Assembly (NCBI GenBank): GCA_963921425.1
Contig: OY992832.1
Coordinates: 18,078,835 to 18,142,834, forward strand
Direction of reading: 5' to 3'
Length of the DNA stretch: 64,000 bases
Origin: Dryas octopetala
Lineage: Eukaryota; Streptophyta; Magnoliopsida; Rosales; Rosaceae
The notes beneath the pieces were generated by a model, which had not been told where the DNA came from, did not search any database, and was given only the letters and a program-made list of their open reading frames with translations. The position numbers and the translations under genes are program-made. Shown here one piece after another: positions 1 to 10,265 of the stretch (the stretch's first letter is position 1; every line of letters starts with the position of its first letter).

Positions 1-263
1 TTTGTAAGAACGATCCTTCAATGAAGACCTAATAAATTGTCTGTTTAGATTCTTGAATAACAATGCAAAATAGACCCCACAATATATCCCTCAAATAGAA
101 CAATGCTTGGGTCTTCATGGCCAATTAAATAAGCTTAATTATGAGAGAGAAAAAAGTATTGGGATGGTGAACCCAATCAAGAGCTCATTTGATTGGCCAT
201 GAGGACAAAGTTAGTCCTCACTAAGCATTGCTCCCTCAAATAACCTTATTTGAAAGACTCTTA
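1..263. other. intergenic DNA, nothing recognised
   Basis: AT-rich DNA with no gene-like reading frame. It ends with the TTA that forms the left target-site copy of the following transposon. Confidence 0.5.
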
Positions 264-1137
264 GTCCTTGTTTGGTTCGTGGAATGTGTTATTTGAGAAT
301 GTCATACTCATGCTCATTCCAAGGGGATGTGAATGAATATTCCCATTATTGTGTTTTAAAATGTTGGGAATGGAAGCTAGGAAAGTATTACCATTCCATA
401 TGTTTTGTTTGTGCATAGGAATCAAAAGTTGTTTTCCAATAATAAGCTCATTTATTATGTTTAAATTATGGGTATGTGGTAATTACTACCCACAATACAT
501 GTTTTTTCAAGTGATGATTAGCAAAACCCAAGGGGGGAGAAATTTTTCAAATTTCCTTCTTTATTAGTATCTCATACTTATATAAAAGACTAACGGCCGT
601 TTGGTTCAACTTTTGAAGGTTTGAGAATAAAAAATCAATTACATTTCCATGTTTGGTAAGTAGAGGGAATGGAAATCAATTCTTGGCCCAAGGGAATCTG
701 ATGTCCTTATTGGTGAAAAAATGAAACCCTTGCTAGAGCAATAGAATTGATTTCGATCCCCCTCTTGAGAAAATATTTATTGTTTCGTTTTGGATAAAAC
801 TAACTTTGCTATTATTTCAGAATAAATAATAAATTATGGTACAATTGAAAAACTGACCAAACACAGCATTTATTGCTTTCAATTCTTAGTTTACTTTCTC
901 AAGCTTACCAAACACAGTAAAGGGAATTTCACATTCCCTTCCCCCTGAAAAATGCAAAAGAATTGATTTCCCAAAAAATCAATTTCGTGAACCAAACAAA
1001 CCCTAAAAGGTAACACATTTTAATGACTTTGCTTACCAATTATGGGAATGGAATCTCAAAATTCATTCCCAAGCGAGGCTTGCCCTTCCATAAGCGTGGT
1101 TACCAACTTACCATACATTGCACAAACCAAACCAGCC
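264..1137. mobile_element. PIF/Harbinger-type MITE (outer element of a nested pair)
   Basis: The left end starts GTCCTTGTTTGGTTCGTG and the right end, read on the other strand, starts GGCTGGTTTGGTTTGTG, so these are terminal inverted repeats with a few mismatches. It is flanked by TTA at 261-263 and TTA at 1138-1140, the 3-bp TTA/TAA target-site duplication typical of PIF/Harbinger elements. There is no transposase reading frame, so it is non-autonomous. A second element sits inside it at 594-1003; without that insert it would be about 460 bp. Confidence 0.75.
594..1003. mobile_element. PIF/Harbinger-type MITE nested inside the 264-1137 element
   Basis: Left end CGGCCGTTTGGTTCAAC; right end, reverse-complemented, GGGTTTGTTTGGTTCACG. 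TAA at 591-593 and TAA at 1004-1006 form a perfect 3-bp target-site duplication. The termini share the GTTTGGTT core of the host element, so the two belong to related families but inserted at different times. No coding capacity. Confidence 0.75.
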
Positions 1138-1140
1138 TTA

Positions 1141-3224
1141 TTAAAACCTTTCTCCTCTATCATGATTTGAAAATTTAATCATCAATCACTTCCAAGGTTC
1201 ATGTATGATTAATTTCATCAATTTGTTATTGTGTTACCATGAGATTCTTTTCAAGAAAAATGGGCATGATACACTATATCTTCACTCCAAAAAATCATTT
1301 CATAATCTCATCATACATAAAACATATTCAGAGTTGCAATATGATAATGTTGAATAAAGTCGGTTCGAGATTTTGAGGACCTAAGGCAAATTAGAAAAAT
1401 AAAATTCTCAACTCTTCATGTATATTTACAATACATAATTTTTCCTTTTTAAAAATGGACTATTCTTACTTTTGAATTGAAGATATAAAAAAATTTATAT
1501 TATTTGAGCCTAAAATAATATATGTTTAAACATATTATGTTGGATGCATGTAGGTGTAGATTATAAACATTAGTAATCTATGTTTTGTCTATATATATAT
1601 ATATATATATAAGTAACTGTTTCGACACAAAAATTATCAGCCACGTGGAGAGCTACAAAGCTGCCACGTGGAGGGCCGAGTGTCTAGTCAAAACACGCCT
1701 CGTCGTGAGTGACAACGGTGAGGTTTCGAACCTTTGGCGTGGATGCGGACGTGCCACTAATCGACTCGGAATAGCCAATTAGAAAAAAAAAAATGCAAAA
1801 AATAGAAATTAAATTAAATGCGCTAAATTAAATATCTAACTTCTAAAAACGATTGTGCGATATGACAAGGGATAGAAAACCTATCTAGGTTTTTTTCTTG
1901 CCTAGATCGCCTAGGACTTTGAAAATAAACAACTAAATTGTAAATAAAAGTGTAACATGAATTTAAAAGAGAGCTTAATGAAAAATAACACTAAAATAAA
2001 TTCAAAGATTAAGAAGTGTCCTTGATAAAACCCAAAATACAAGAAAGTTGCATTAGCATAAGAAAATACAACTAAAAGGGCCTTGACAGGCTTTGCAAAT
2101 GAAAATAAAGAGAACTTTGAGAAATAAAAGCTAAGGGGTTGCATTGGGAGCAAAAAAGTTGTTGAGAATTTTCACATTGTTTGTGAGTTTTTAGGGTTGT
2201 TTTGGGGGTGGAGGGATTGTTGGATCCTGAAAAATGACTTGTAGCTCCTTTTTTTTTATAATAAGTCATTTATCTTGTTTGTATGTGGCTTAAAATGATT
2301 CAGAATAAGTAGACAACTATAAATGAGGTGCTTTAGTAGTGTACAACGGTTAGGACTGGTATTTTTGAACATAAAATCGACAAAAACGACCATATCGATC
2401 AACTTTAGTTTGTCGATTTTTGTGGTTTTCGGTGGAAGCTCGGTTGACGGTCAAATTTTTCCCACCACCACCACCCAATTGAGACACCCCTCTAGACCTC
2501 TGCCTCCCTCTATTTTGGACGGCTAAAACTGACTCCGACTTCCACTGACTGCATTCGATACAGTCAAAAATCGACCACCGTCAGATCAATTGCAATTGAC
2601 AATTTGGTATTTGGATTGTAGATTAGGAGCTCTCGGTTCGTTACCAGGCCTAACCGCTGGCAAGAGTCATGAGCAAGGTTGCTCGGCCGAGAGCACGACT
2701 CACTTTTGTTCAGCCAATGTTGCTCAGCCGAGAGGACGAGGAAGTGGGTCAGCCGAGAGCTTAGTTGAATTGGCCACGTAACTTGGCTAATTAATGGTCA
2801 TATACATTCTGACTTCACGCTTTTTCTCCTCATTCACTTGTCAACCAAATACTTTGCCTAACCCCGTATACTTTATTCTCATGCCACGTGTTAAGCTCTC
2901 TTTCACCAAGTTTGGCATTTTCCATACAACAAATTCATTACAGCTAGCTAGTGTCCTTTTCAATATATATACATATATATATATATCTTTTTGACCAAAC
3001 CTTTTTGACCAAAAAGAAAAAAAAAGCATTGCAAATCTTTCATGCCCTCTAATTTTGAGAGGGGTCTCAGCAGTAACATAACAGATCAATGTCTCCAATC
3101 TCATCATCAATTCATCATATTCGAGTGGTCACAGATGGTGGTACTATTCTACTTTTCGCACCCTTGAGATAAACTTGTGTGGTCACAGATGGTCCTTTTT
3201 CTAGGTCTGCATCATCATAAATGA
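1141..3224. other. intergenic DNA with simple repeats and G-box motifs
   Basis: No gene recognised. It contains an (AT)n tract at 1591-1610 and, just after it, two copies of GCCACGTGGAG around 1640-1672, each with a CACGTG G-box. Around 2665-2770 the motif TCGGCCGAGAG or CAGCCGAGAG recurs three times. A second AT-rich (TA)n stretch lies near 2961-2986. The open frames here are short and have no family resemblance. Confidence 0.4.
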
Positions 3225-3233
3225 AAAAATTAA

Positions 3234-4540
3234 GAGCAAATTATAATTTAGTACCTCAACTTTATATGTTGTTTCAATTTAGTACCCCAACTTTGAAACC
3301 TTGCAAAAAAGTACCTCAACTTTCATTTTGTATCAATTTAGTACCCCAACTTTGAAAATTTACAAAAAAGTACCTCAACTTTCATTTTGTGTCAAAATAG
3401 TACCTCCGTTAGTTTTTCTGTCAAAATAGCAGGGGTATTTTCGTCTTTTCCTTAAATTTAAAAAATAATAATTTTTTTAAATAAAAAAAATTTAAAAAAA
3501 ATAAAAATTTAAAAAAAATTATTTTAAAATAATTAAAATTAAAAAAAAATTCATTTTGTTCCCCCCCCCCCACCCCCACCCCAACCAGCCTCTCCCTTCC
3601 CCTCCCCAACCAGCCCCACCCTCCCTTCCCCTCCCCAGCCCGCCCCCCTCCCTGCCCTCCCCTCCTCCCCAGCCCATCCCCAGCCCACCCCCACCCACTC
3701 CCCTCCTCCCTGCCCTCCCCTCCTCCCCTCGTCCGTACATCTTGCAGCCACGCCAGCTACCCAAACCTCTGCATCCGGACCCTGTCCACCTACGCGGGCC
3801 CCGCCAAGACCCCACGCGACCTTGCCCAGGCCGCTGTGACCGTGAGCCTCACTCGCGCCCGCAGCGTCTCCGACTACCTCGCCCACGTCTCCAACGAGGG
3901 GTTCACGAAACGGCAGCGTTCGGCCGTCAGCGACTGCGTGGAGCAGATTTCAGACTCCGTGGACGAGCTGAGCCGGACGCTGGCGGAGCTGCAACACCTC
4001 CGCGGCGAGACGTTCCGGGCAGGGATGGGCTGGGGAGGAGGGGAGGGCAGGGAGGGGGGGAGTGGGTGGGGGTGGGCTGGGGAGGAGGGGAGGGCAGGGA
4101 GGGGGGGCGGGCTGGGGAGGGGAGGGGAGGGGAAGGGAGGGTGGGGGCTGGCTGGGGAGGGGAAGGGAGAGGCTGGTTCGGGAGGGGAGGGGAGGGGTGG
4201 GGGTGGGGGTGGGGGCGGGGGGGGAGGGAACAAAATTAATTTTTTTTTAATTTTAATTATTTTAAAATAAATTTTTATAAAATTTTTTTTATTTAAAAAA
4301 AATTATTATTTTTAAAATTTAAGGAAAAGACGAAAATACCCCTGCTATTTTGACAGAAAAACTAACGGAGGTACTATTTTGACACAAAATGAAAGTTGAG
4401 GTACTTTTTTGCAAATTTTCAAAGTTGGGGTACTAAATTGATACAAAATGAAAGTTGAGGTACTTTTTTGCAAGGTTTCAAAGTTGAGGTATTAAATTGA
4501 AACAACATATAAAGTTGAGGTACTAAATTGTAATTTGCTC
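3234..4540. mobile_element. long-TIR Mutator-like element (Pack-MULE structure)
   Basis: The two halves are near-perfect inverted repeats about 490-520 bp long. The left end reads GAGCAAATTATAATTTAG and the right end, reverse-complemented, GAGCAAATTACAATTTAG. The arms continue through repeated 'GTACCTCAACTTT' blocks, an A/T-rich block and a C-rich (left) or G-rich (right) block. Directly outside both ends is the same 9-bp word AAAAATTAA (3225-3233 and 4541-4549), the target-site length typical of Mutator elements. There is no transposase. The centre carries a GC-rich host-gene fragment (3737-4020), the Pack-MULE arrangement. Confidence 0.85.
3737..4020 (+). pseudogene. captured fragment of a pectin methylesterase inhibitor (PMEI) domain gene
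   Basis: About 94 codons in one uninterrupted frame beginning TSCSHASYPNLCIRTLSTYA and running through VSLTRARSVSDYLAHVS and SDCVEQISDSVDELSRTLAE to LRGETFR. This is the pattern of plant PMEI/invertase-inhibitor domains: a paired N-terminal cysteine motif (C-x8-C) and a later cysteine in the SDCVE helix. PMEI proteins normally have a signal peptide and a fourth conserved cysteine further on; neither is present, so this is a partial domain. The stretch is far more GC-rich than the surrounding DNA. It sits exactly between the TIR arms of the 3234-4540 element, so it was most likely acquired by the transposon. The frame stays open into the G-rich right arm. No ATG start is visible. Expression is unknown. 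Confidence 0.75.
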
Positions 4541-4957
4541 AAAAATTAAAGATGAATCTGCAATTAAAAGCAGCCACCAACCACTTCACCAGTTCAACTT
4601 CAATCATTTTATAAAAAAAATAAAAAAACCTACTTCAATTCCAAATTGGATTACATCACAATTGTAGTATTCTACACTCAGAGCAAAACATAACTAACCC
4701 TTGTTAAAGGCTTAAAGCATAGTTTTTTTCTTTTCTTTTATATTTTTTTCATTCCAAAGGGGAGGCCTAAGGATTGAAATTTGAAATAACACTTTTCTTT
4801 CAAGTATCTGAAATTCTTCCTTTTCTTAAACAATCAAGTTTATAAGCGAATTTTTTTTAAGAGTACGTTAATTTTAAAGTATAAAAACTTAATCAAAACT
4901 ACTTTAACATACAAATTTAATTTTTAAGTAACTTTCTAAAAGACCAATCTTAATACA

Positions 4958-5095
4958 AACTCAACCCACCTAAAATAAAAACTGAAACTAACACAAATTT
5001 AATCCACTCAAAATAAAAATTGAAACTAACACAATTGCAATCCACCCAAAATTAAAAACTAAAATTAACATAAGCTCAACCCACCCAAAACAACT
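4958..5095. repeat. imperfect tandem repeat, unit about 40-45 bp
   Basis: Three to four diverged units of the form 'caaCCCACCYAAAATAAAAACTGAAACTAACACAA' follow one another. Each has a C-rich start (ATCCACCC or CTCAACCC), an A-rich middle and a 'CTAACACAA'-like end. Confidence 0.6.
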
Positions 5096-5555
5096 TCAAA
5101 AGCGTCAAACTAAAAATATGAAACTGCGTCAAAAAATTGAAACTGCGAATGTAGATATATTTTTATTATATTTTGGACAAATATAAGTTTTATATACCAA
5201 ATAAACTAAGAAAATTTGAGAGAAGAAAATTCAAAACGAACAAAAAAAAAAAAAGAACTAAAACTAAACTAAATAAGCTAAATGACCTATAAGTTACAAA
5301 TGTTATTTTATTATTACATTTTTACAGTAAGTGTACTAAATGTTAAGTAAAATATTTGTCATGCATCCTACATTAATTTACTCTTTTATTAACATTAAAA
5401 TGAATATTTCTAAAGCCCAATTAAAAATTTACACCAAAAGTTTAAATCTAGATTTTTTCATTTAAATGGAGCCTAAGGATGTTTGTTTGTTTGTAAAAAA
5501 CAGTATTTTCCTCTTCAAGACTACATGCTATTGAATTTAAAGGCTTAGACAAGTT

Positions 5556-5600
5556 CTTATTCGCGGTCAAAAAACCATCCTTATTCGCGGTCAAAAAACC
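5556..5600. repeat. 21-bp direct duplication
   Basis: The word CTTATTCGCGGTCAAAAAAC(C) occurs at 5556-5576 and again at 5580-5600, separated by 3 bases. It looks like a recent local slippage or repair duplication. Confidence 0.8.
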
Positions 5601-6706
5601 TTGATAAACTATGTCCTTATCCCCTCCTCTCTGTTTTGGGGTGGGTGGGGCTTGCAGTTCCTGCCAGTTTCCAAAAGGAGGGAAACATATACATATGCAG
5701 CAATGTCACATTTTAGTATTTTACCCTAAAATGAAATGCATTTCATACTTAACAATGTGGATGCTGATGACAATTCATTGAATGAAGGAGAGACCTGTAT
5801 GCTAAATTCACTAAATAAAGGACACCCTTCAGCGAATTAAGTTGTTCATAAACTTTTCTATCACAGATATATACAATTAATTAATGTACAAACTAATAAA
5901 ATAAATAGTTATAATAAAGGAATATTTAGATTTTAGTCTATTTTATGAGTTTTTCTTAAATTAAGACTGGTAGTGATTTAAGATTTTTAATTAAGTCTTT
6001 TTATTTTTTTTCTTTGACAACTTTATGTTAGGTTTTAATTCCAAGATATTAGGCGGACATGTAGCCTCTATAAAGCCCACTCTACATTTTAGAAAGGAAA
6101 ATATCCTTCAAATAGAGGGAAATACCCTTCAAATCAGAGAAGAACTTTATTATGAATTAAAAATTTTTTTTTATAAATTATTATAAATTAAAATAATTTT
6201 TTTATAAATTTTAAAACATCCTCAATCTTTATCTAATTTTTTTAATTTAAATTTTATTATTTTTATAATAAATATATATACTTGTTAGACGAAAGTTTCA
6301 CTCTAAAAATTTATACATTATTCCTTTCTTTTCTTCTTAATCCATTGAACTAGATACTATGGTCACCATCATCAGAACAATTTCTCTCACCATCTAATTA
6401 GCACTACTCCATTCAATGTGTGTCATGTATTATATATTATGGTCAATTTTTTTTTGTAATAGATACAATGATACATGTTAACTATGATTACCTATAAATC
6501 TATAATTAATATAACACGTTACATAATAATCCTATACCCACATCATGGCTCCATTTACATTTTGCAAGGAAAATTATACGTGATTCTTGAAAGAGAAAAG
6601 TTTATTATGAATTTAAATTAATTAAAATTATCAACGTCTATCAAGCAATCAATCAATCGTAGACAATAAATATAATTTCTCTTCTTGAGAATTTGAGATG
6701 ACTGAC

Positions 6707-6867
6707 GAGAGCAGATCTGGTACCCTGTTTTTGGTACCAGACTGGTACCAGGCTTTGATCAAAGCCTTTGATCTTAGCTTTCTCTCCCTACTCGCTCTCT
6801 CTCTCCTCCAAGATCAATGACCTTGATTAAAGCCTGGTACCAGCAGCCTGGTACCAAATCTGCTCTC
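6707..6867. mobile_element. 161-bp Mutator-type MITE
   Basis: The ends are inverted repeats of 18 bp with one mismatch: GAGAGCAGATCTGGTACC on the left and GAGAGCAGATTTGGTACC on the reverse strand of the right. The identical 9-bp word ATGACTGAC lies immediately outside both ends (6698-6706 and 6868-6876), a clean target-site duplication of Mutator length. The interior contains further GGTACCAG inverted copies and a CT-rich core. No coding capacity. Confidence 0.85.
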
Positions 6868-6876
6868 ATGACTGAC

Positions 6877-8110
6877 TAGTCTTAGTTCTGCATCTCTGCT
6901 ACATGCACAAAGCTACTTTTGGTGCTTTGTTCAGGTTGCTCTATTATCTTTCAGAAGTACGAGTCAGATAATTGAATAGCTACTCCTAGGCTCCTAGCTA
7001 GCTCTTGTCTTGTATAGTACAGCTGACGTACCAGAATTGACCTCATAAATGGCTTTTAAGTGACATAATTTAAGCTCTTAAATTTCGTCAGCCACACAAA
7101 TTAAATAACATGCAGATTACAATATTCCAACCAAACCAATAACCAAGTCCAAAGAAGTGTCCTTGAAGTTGAAGTTGAAACTAATTAGTTTTGATTCATT
7201 AATATCCACAACAAATCATGGAAGAAATTATAGCAAATCCTAATTAAATAACATGCAGATGTGAATGATGATGAAAAATAATTCGATTTTTGGGTGAACT
7301 GCGAATCTTGAACTTGGAGCATAGTATTAATTTTTTGAATTTTGGTTAGTTAATTTTTGTTTTTGTTTTATTGTTTATTTATTTTAATTTTATGTAATAA
7401 GAGGGGTGGGTGAAGAATGAGGGAGTTGCAGAACAAGAATAAGAAGATGGGAGAATTGAAGAAGCAGAAAAGGAAGGGGGGGGGGGGCGTGGGGAGGGAG
7501 GGCTGTTCTGCTTTCTTTTTTTAATTATTTTATTTTATTTATAAAGGTTTTGTTTTGTTTTTATTACTTTTTATTTATGTGGCTATTATTCATTATGTAT
7601 GTCACATCATTGTTACATCGACCAATAACATAAAATTTGATAAAAATGTAACAAAAATATGAAATTAACAAGAAATAAAAATTGAGATATTATAATACAA
7701 TTTTTTTAAATTAAAATACCAAATTAAAAAATAATATATAACTAAAATACTAAAATATAATTTGTTCTAAAATATATGCAAACTTGATTATTATTAAAAT
7801 TTGTGTATTGATTATCATTAAAAAAATATATTACTTTTCGTTTTGTAAATGATTGACAATCATTTATTAATATGAATTCTTTAATCCGTCGTTATCAATT
7901 CTATGAAAATATGTTCATGTGGATTGAAATGATTTTGCTAGTTTCAATCACCAACATGCATGTGATTGATTGACATCCATTGATTAATATGGGCTCAACA
8001 ATCGTCATTGTTAGTTCCATGAAAATATGTACATGTGGATTTGATTAGGACATAATATGCTTGTGGCCGATTCTTTATTGTGGGAAGTAAATATCCTAAC
8101 AAGCTACAGA
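6877..8110. other. AT-rich intergenic DNA upstream of the MIR locus
   Basis: No gene recognised. A short G-run (12-13 G at about 7478-7490) follows a purine-rich stretch. The section 7640-7770 ('AAAATACTAAAATATAATTT') resembles transposon arms but no partner arm was found. Two related segments (7855-7935 and 7965-8045) share 'attgacatccattgattaatatgg'-like words and 'ccatgaaaatatgtacatgtgg', suggesting a diverged local duplication. Confidence 0.4.
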
Positions 8111-8163
8111 ATGATCCAATGGCCAATAAGGCAATAAGCACCAGATAAAGCCTATATATATAT
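8111..8163 (+). promoter_or_regulatory. candidate pol II core promoter of the MIR locus (CCAAT and TATA boxes)
   Basis: Two CCAAT motifs (GATCCAATGGCCAATAAGG, about 8113-8131) lie 20-50 bases ahead of a clear TATA box (CTATATATATATGG, about 8152-8165). A start site about 30 bases after the TATA box (near 8190) would place the hairpin at 8311-8401 about 120 nt into the transcript, a usual position for a plant primary microRNA. Inferred from spacing only. Confidence 0.55.
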
Positions 8164-8310
8164 GGCTGGAGGAGCCAGTCTGGAAATAGAATATTCAAAG
8201 CCATGATGGGTTACTAAACCATATGTTAGCTAGCTTGGCTCTGTAGTGAAGCAGACAAAACCTCATACACCATAGAAGAAGAGTAAAGCTAGCTTAGCTA
8301 GCCAGCACTG

Positions 8311-8401
8311 AAAGGTTCGCTACGCAGGAGAGATGGCGCAGTCATCTATGACCCTATTGGGGCTGGGACGACTGTGCTATCTCTTCTGCATAGGAAACCT
8401 T
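8311..8401 (+). ncRNA. microRNA precursor hairpin, miR4376/miR3627-like family
   Basis: The sequence folds into one long stem. The 5' arm AAGGTTCGCTACGCAGGAGA... continues through GATGGCGCAGTC. The reverse complement of the 3' arm reads AAGGTTTCCTATGCAGAAGA... then GATAGCACAGTC. That is about 36 base pairs with scattered single mismatches and a loop of roughly 20 nt. The likely mature 5p strand starts U-ACGCAGGAGAGAUGGCGCA at 8321 and is 21-22 nt long. Its GCAGGAGAGAUG core is the signature of the plant miR4376/miR3627 group, known to target an autoinhibited Ca2+-ATPase (ACA10) transcript and related to miR390. A 22-nt form with 5' U would be able to trigger secondary siRNAs (family knowledge). 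The TATA box upstream supports this strand. Exact family number is uncertain. Confidence 0.82.
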
Positions 8402-10256
8402 GAATGTGCACCAAAACCATTTTGATGCAAATGGGTTTCAGTCAACTTAATTTGAACAAACAATAGGAGCTTAGCACACTTAGTGCACTTTAAATGAGTA
8501 TCATTTCATTTTGTGCTCATCCTAATTATTTAATTTGTGTTTATTGTCATTAATCATTTTGTACTCTTTGTTTTGCAGCTAGTACCGTCCACACTCACGA
8601 TTGGAGTTCGATCTGCACTTGATTCGTGTGAGCCATATGGTTTTGATATATTGTTTCAAAGAATGGTGATTTTCAGAGTTGTCTGAAGGCAGAAGGCCTG
8701 CATTTTCAGCTCATATATCAATGAAAGCAAGTATGAAATTTCCTCAGTTTCCTCTATGACAAACTTAGACTTCCAAGACATGATATTTCCCGCCCAAGAA
8801 TCGCATAAGAATGAGTTCTCACTTCCAAGCTTGGAAGAATCTAATTCATGATCAGCTGCACCAAACTTGGTTACCAATGCTTCTATTTTATTTTATTTTC
8901 CTCAATATTTACAGGAGAACACCGGCTGCACAAGAGTGTGTACTCGCACCATCTTTACAACAATGGTGCACTCTCGAAAAGAATATGTCATAAGTGCAGG
9001 CAATATGTCATACCTTACGATGTAAAGCTTCACAACCTATTCATTAAAGCCAGGATGATTTCCAGCTCCATTCCCTCCTTTACTTCAGCTTCAGGTCGAC
9101 AAAGGAAGATTTCATTACTTGATCATTCAGATCATGCGCTACCTGCTCTTTTCTCTGGTTTAACCAAATACAGTTGGTTTTTCAGTCAAAATCTGAGCTC
9201 ACTAGGTACTTTCGAGCTTTGATCTCCCTTCTGATCTATTCATAAATCAAAGTGTGCTTTTTCCATCTCTTGCTTAGCTTGGATCTGCGCTTAATGGCTG
9301 GCTCGATCTCCTCAGTACCAATGTGTAGAGCAGTAGATGCAGATGATATTCTCTCTGCAAAGTCTCTTGAGTATAGCAGTAGGTCTACCTGCTTTACTGC
9401 AGCCTTGTGAATGCTATTGTAAATATCTTAAACACTTTATGAAAGATTTCTTTACTGTATATAGTATCCCTTGAAGCCTGCCAACAGCCACAAGTGGTTG
9501 ACACCTTATCAAGTTAGTCATGGGTAAATGTGATTCCAACATACTAGGCGCCATTAGAAGGAGGGAAAATATTGAGCATGGGCGGGAGATGGCTTTTTAA
9601 GTTTGTCTCACAGATTGATTAGCTTGTTTTATTGCAGTCTTTACTGACTTCATAGTTGGATTTGGAATTTATGATAAAAAATGGAAAAAATGGTTACTGT
9701 TTTGTACAATTTGGGTTGGTTATAGTACAACCCCAAGTAAATTGGTGGTGGTATCTGTGTGTGCTGACCCTTTTTTTAGTCCCTAAATTAACTAAACCCT
9801 TTTTTTAGTTTAAATTACAGGGGTGCCACAATTTAATCAACTAATCAGAACCATTAGTTGCATATGGAATCACTGTTCATATCTGACTTAATATGATGAT
9901 CACTAATAATTAACATTAGTGAACAGCCACAGTAGCAATTGGCACCCCCCCCAACTTTAGTGGAAATCATTGGAGGCCTTAGGCCAAAATTGTTGTAGTG
10001 AGGGGAGTGCAAAAGAGAAGCTTACATAAATATTCCCTTGTCAAATAGTCTAAAATATTTTGTTGTCGAATAGTTATTGAAATTGAGAAGGTTTAAAAAG
10101 TCATTTTAGACCATTCTTGAGGATGGGTGCTTGGCTCCTCAAGTTGAATGGTGAACAAGGAAATATGAGTGTTTGCTTAACTGTTTAAAGAGAAAGTAGT
10201 TTATTTGGATGCTCGGTTAGTAAGGACTGTTTAGTTAAAAGTTAACTGTTTAAAGA
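8402..10256. other. MIR 3' flank and unassigned sequence
   Basis: The section 8580-9230 is less AT-rich than its surroundings and may be the 3' part or later exons of the MIR primary transcript; an acceptor-like TTTGTTTTGCAG lies at about 8568-8579. A 124-codon open frame at 8848-9222 matches no family I recognise. From 9818 to 9950 a segment begins AGGGGTGCCACAATT and ends in an inverted GGCACCCCCC, hinting at a small TIR element, but no target-site duplication was found. Confidence 0.35.
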
Positions 10257-10265
10257 ATTTAAAAA

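Larger units (their letters stand above)
4541..6697. other. AT-rich intergenic DNA with short tandem repeats
   Basis: No gene recognised. It holds the imperfect tandem repeat at 4958-5095 and the 21-bp direct duplication at 5556-5600, listed separately. The rest is low-complexity A/T-rich sequence. Confidence 0.4.

Noticed and set aside
3556..4239. 227-codon Pro/Arg-rich frame through the Pack-MULE centre
   Set aside because: It is in another frame than the PMEI domain and consists of transposon-arm repeats.
9818..9950. Small TIR element with GGGGTGCCA ends
   Set aside because: Inverted ends are only about 9 bp and no target-site duplication is visible.
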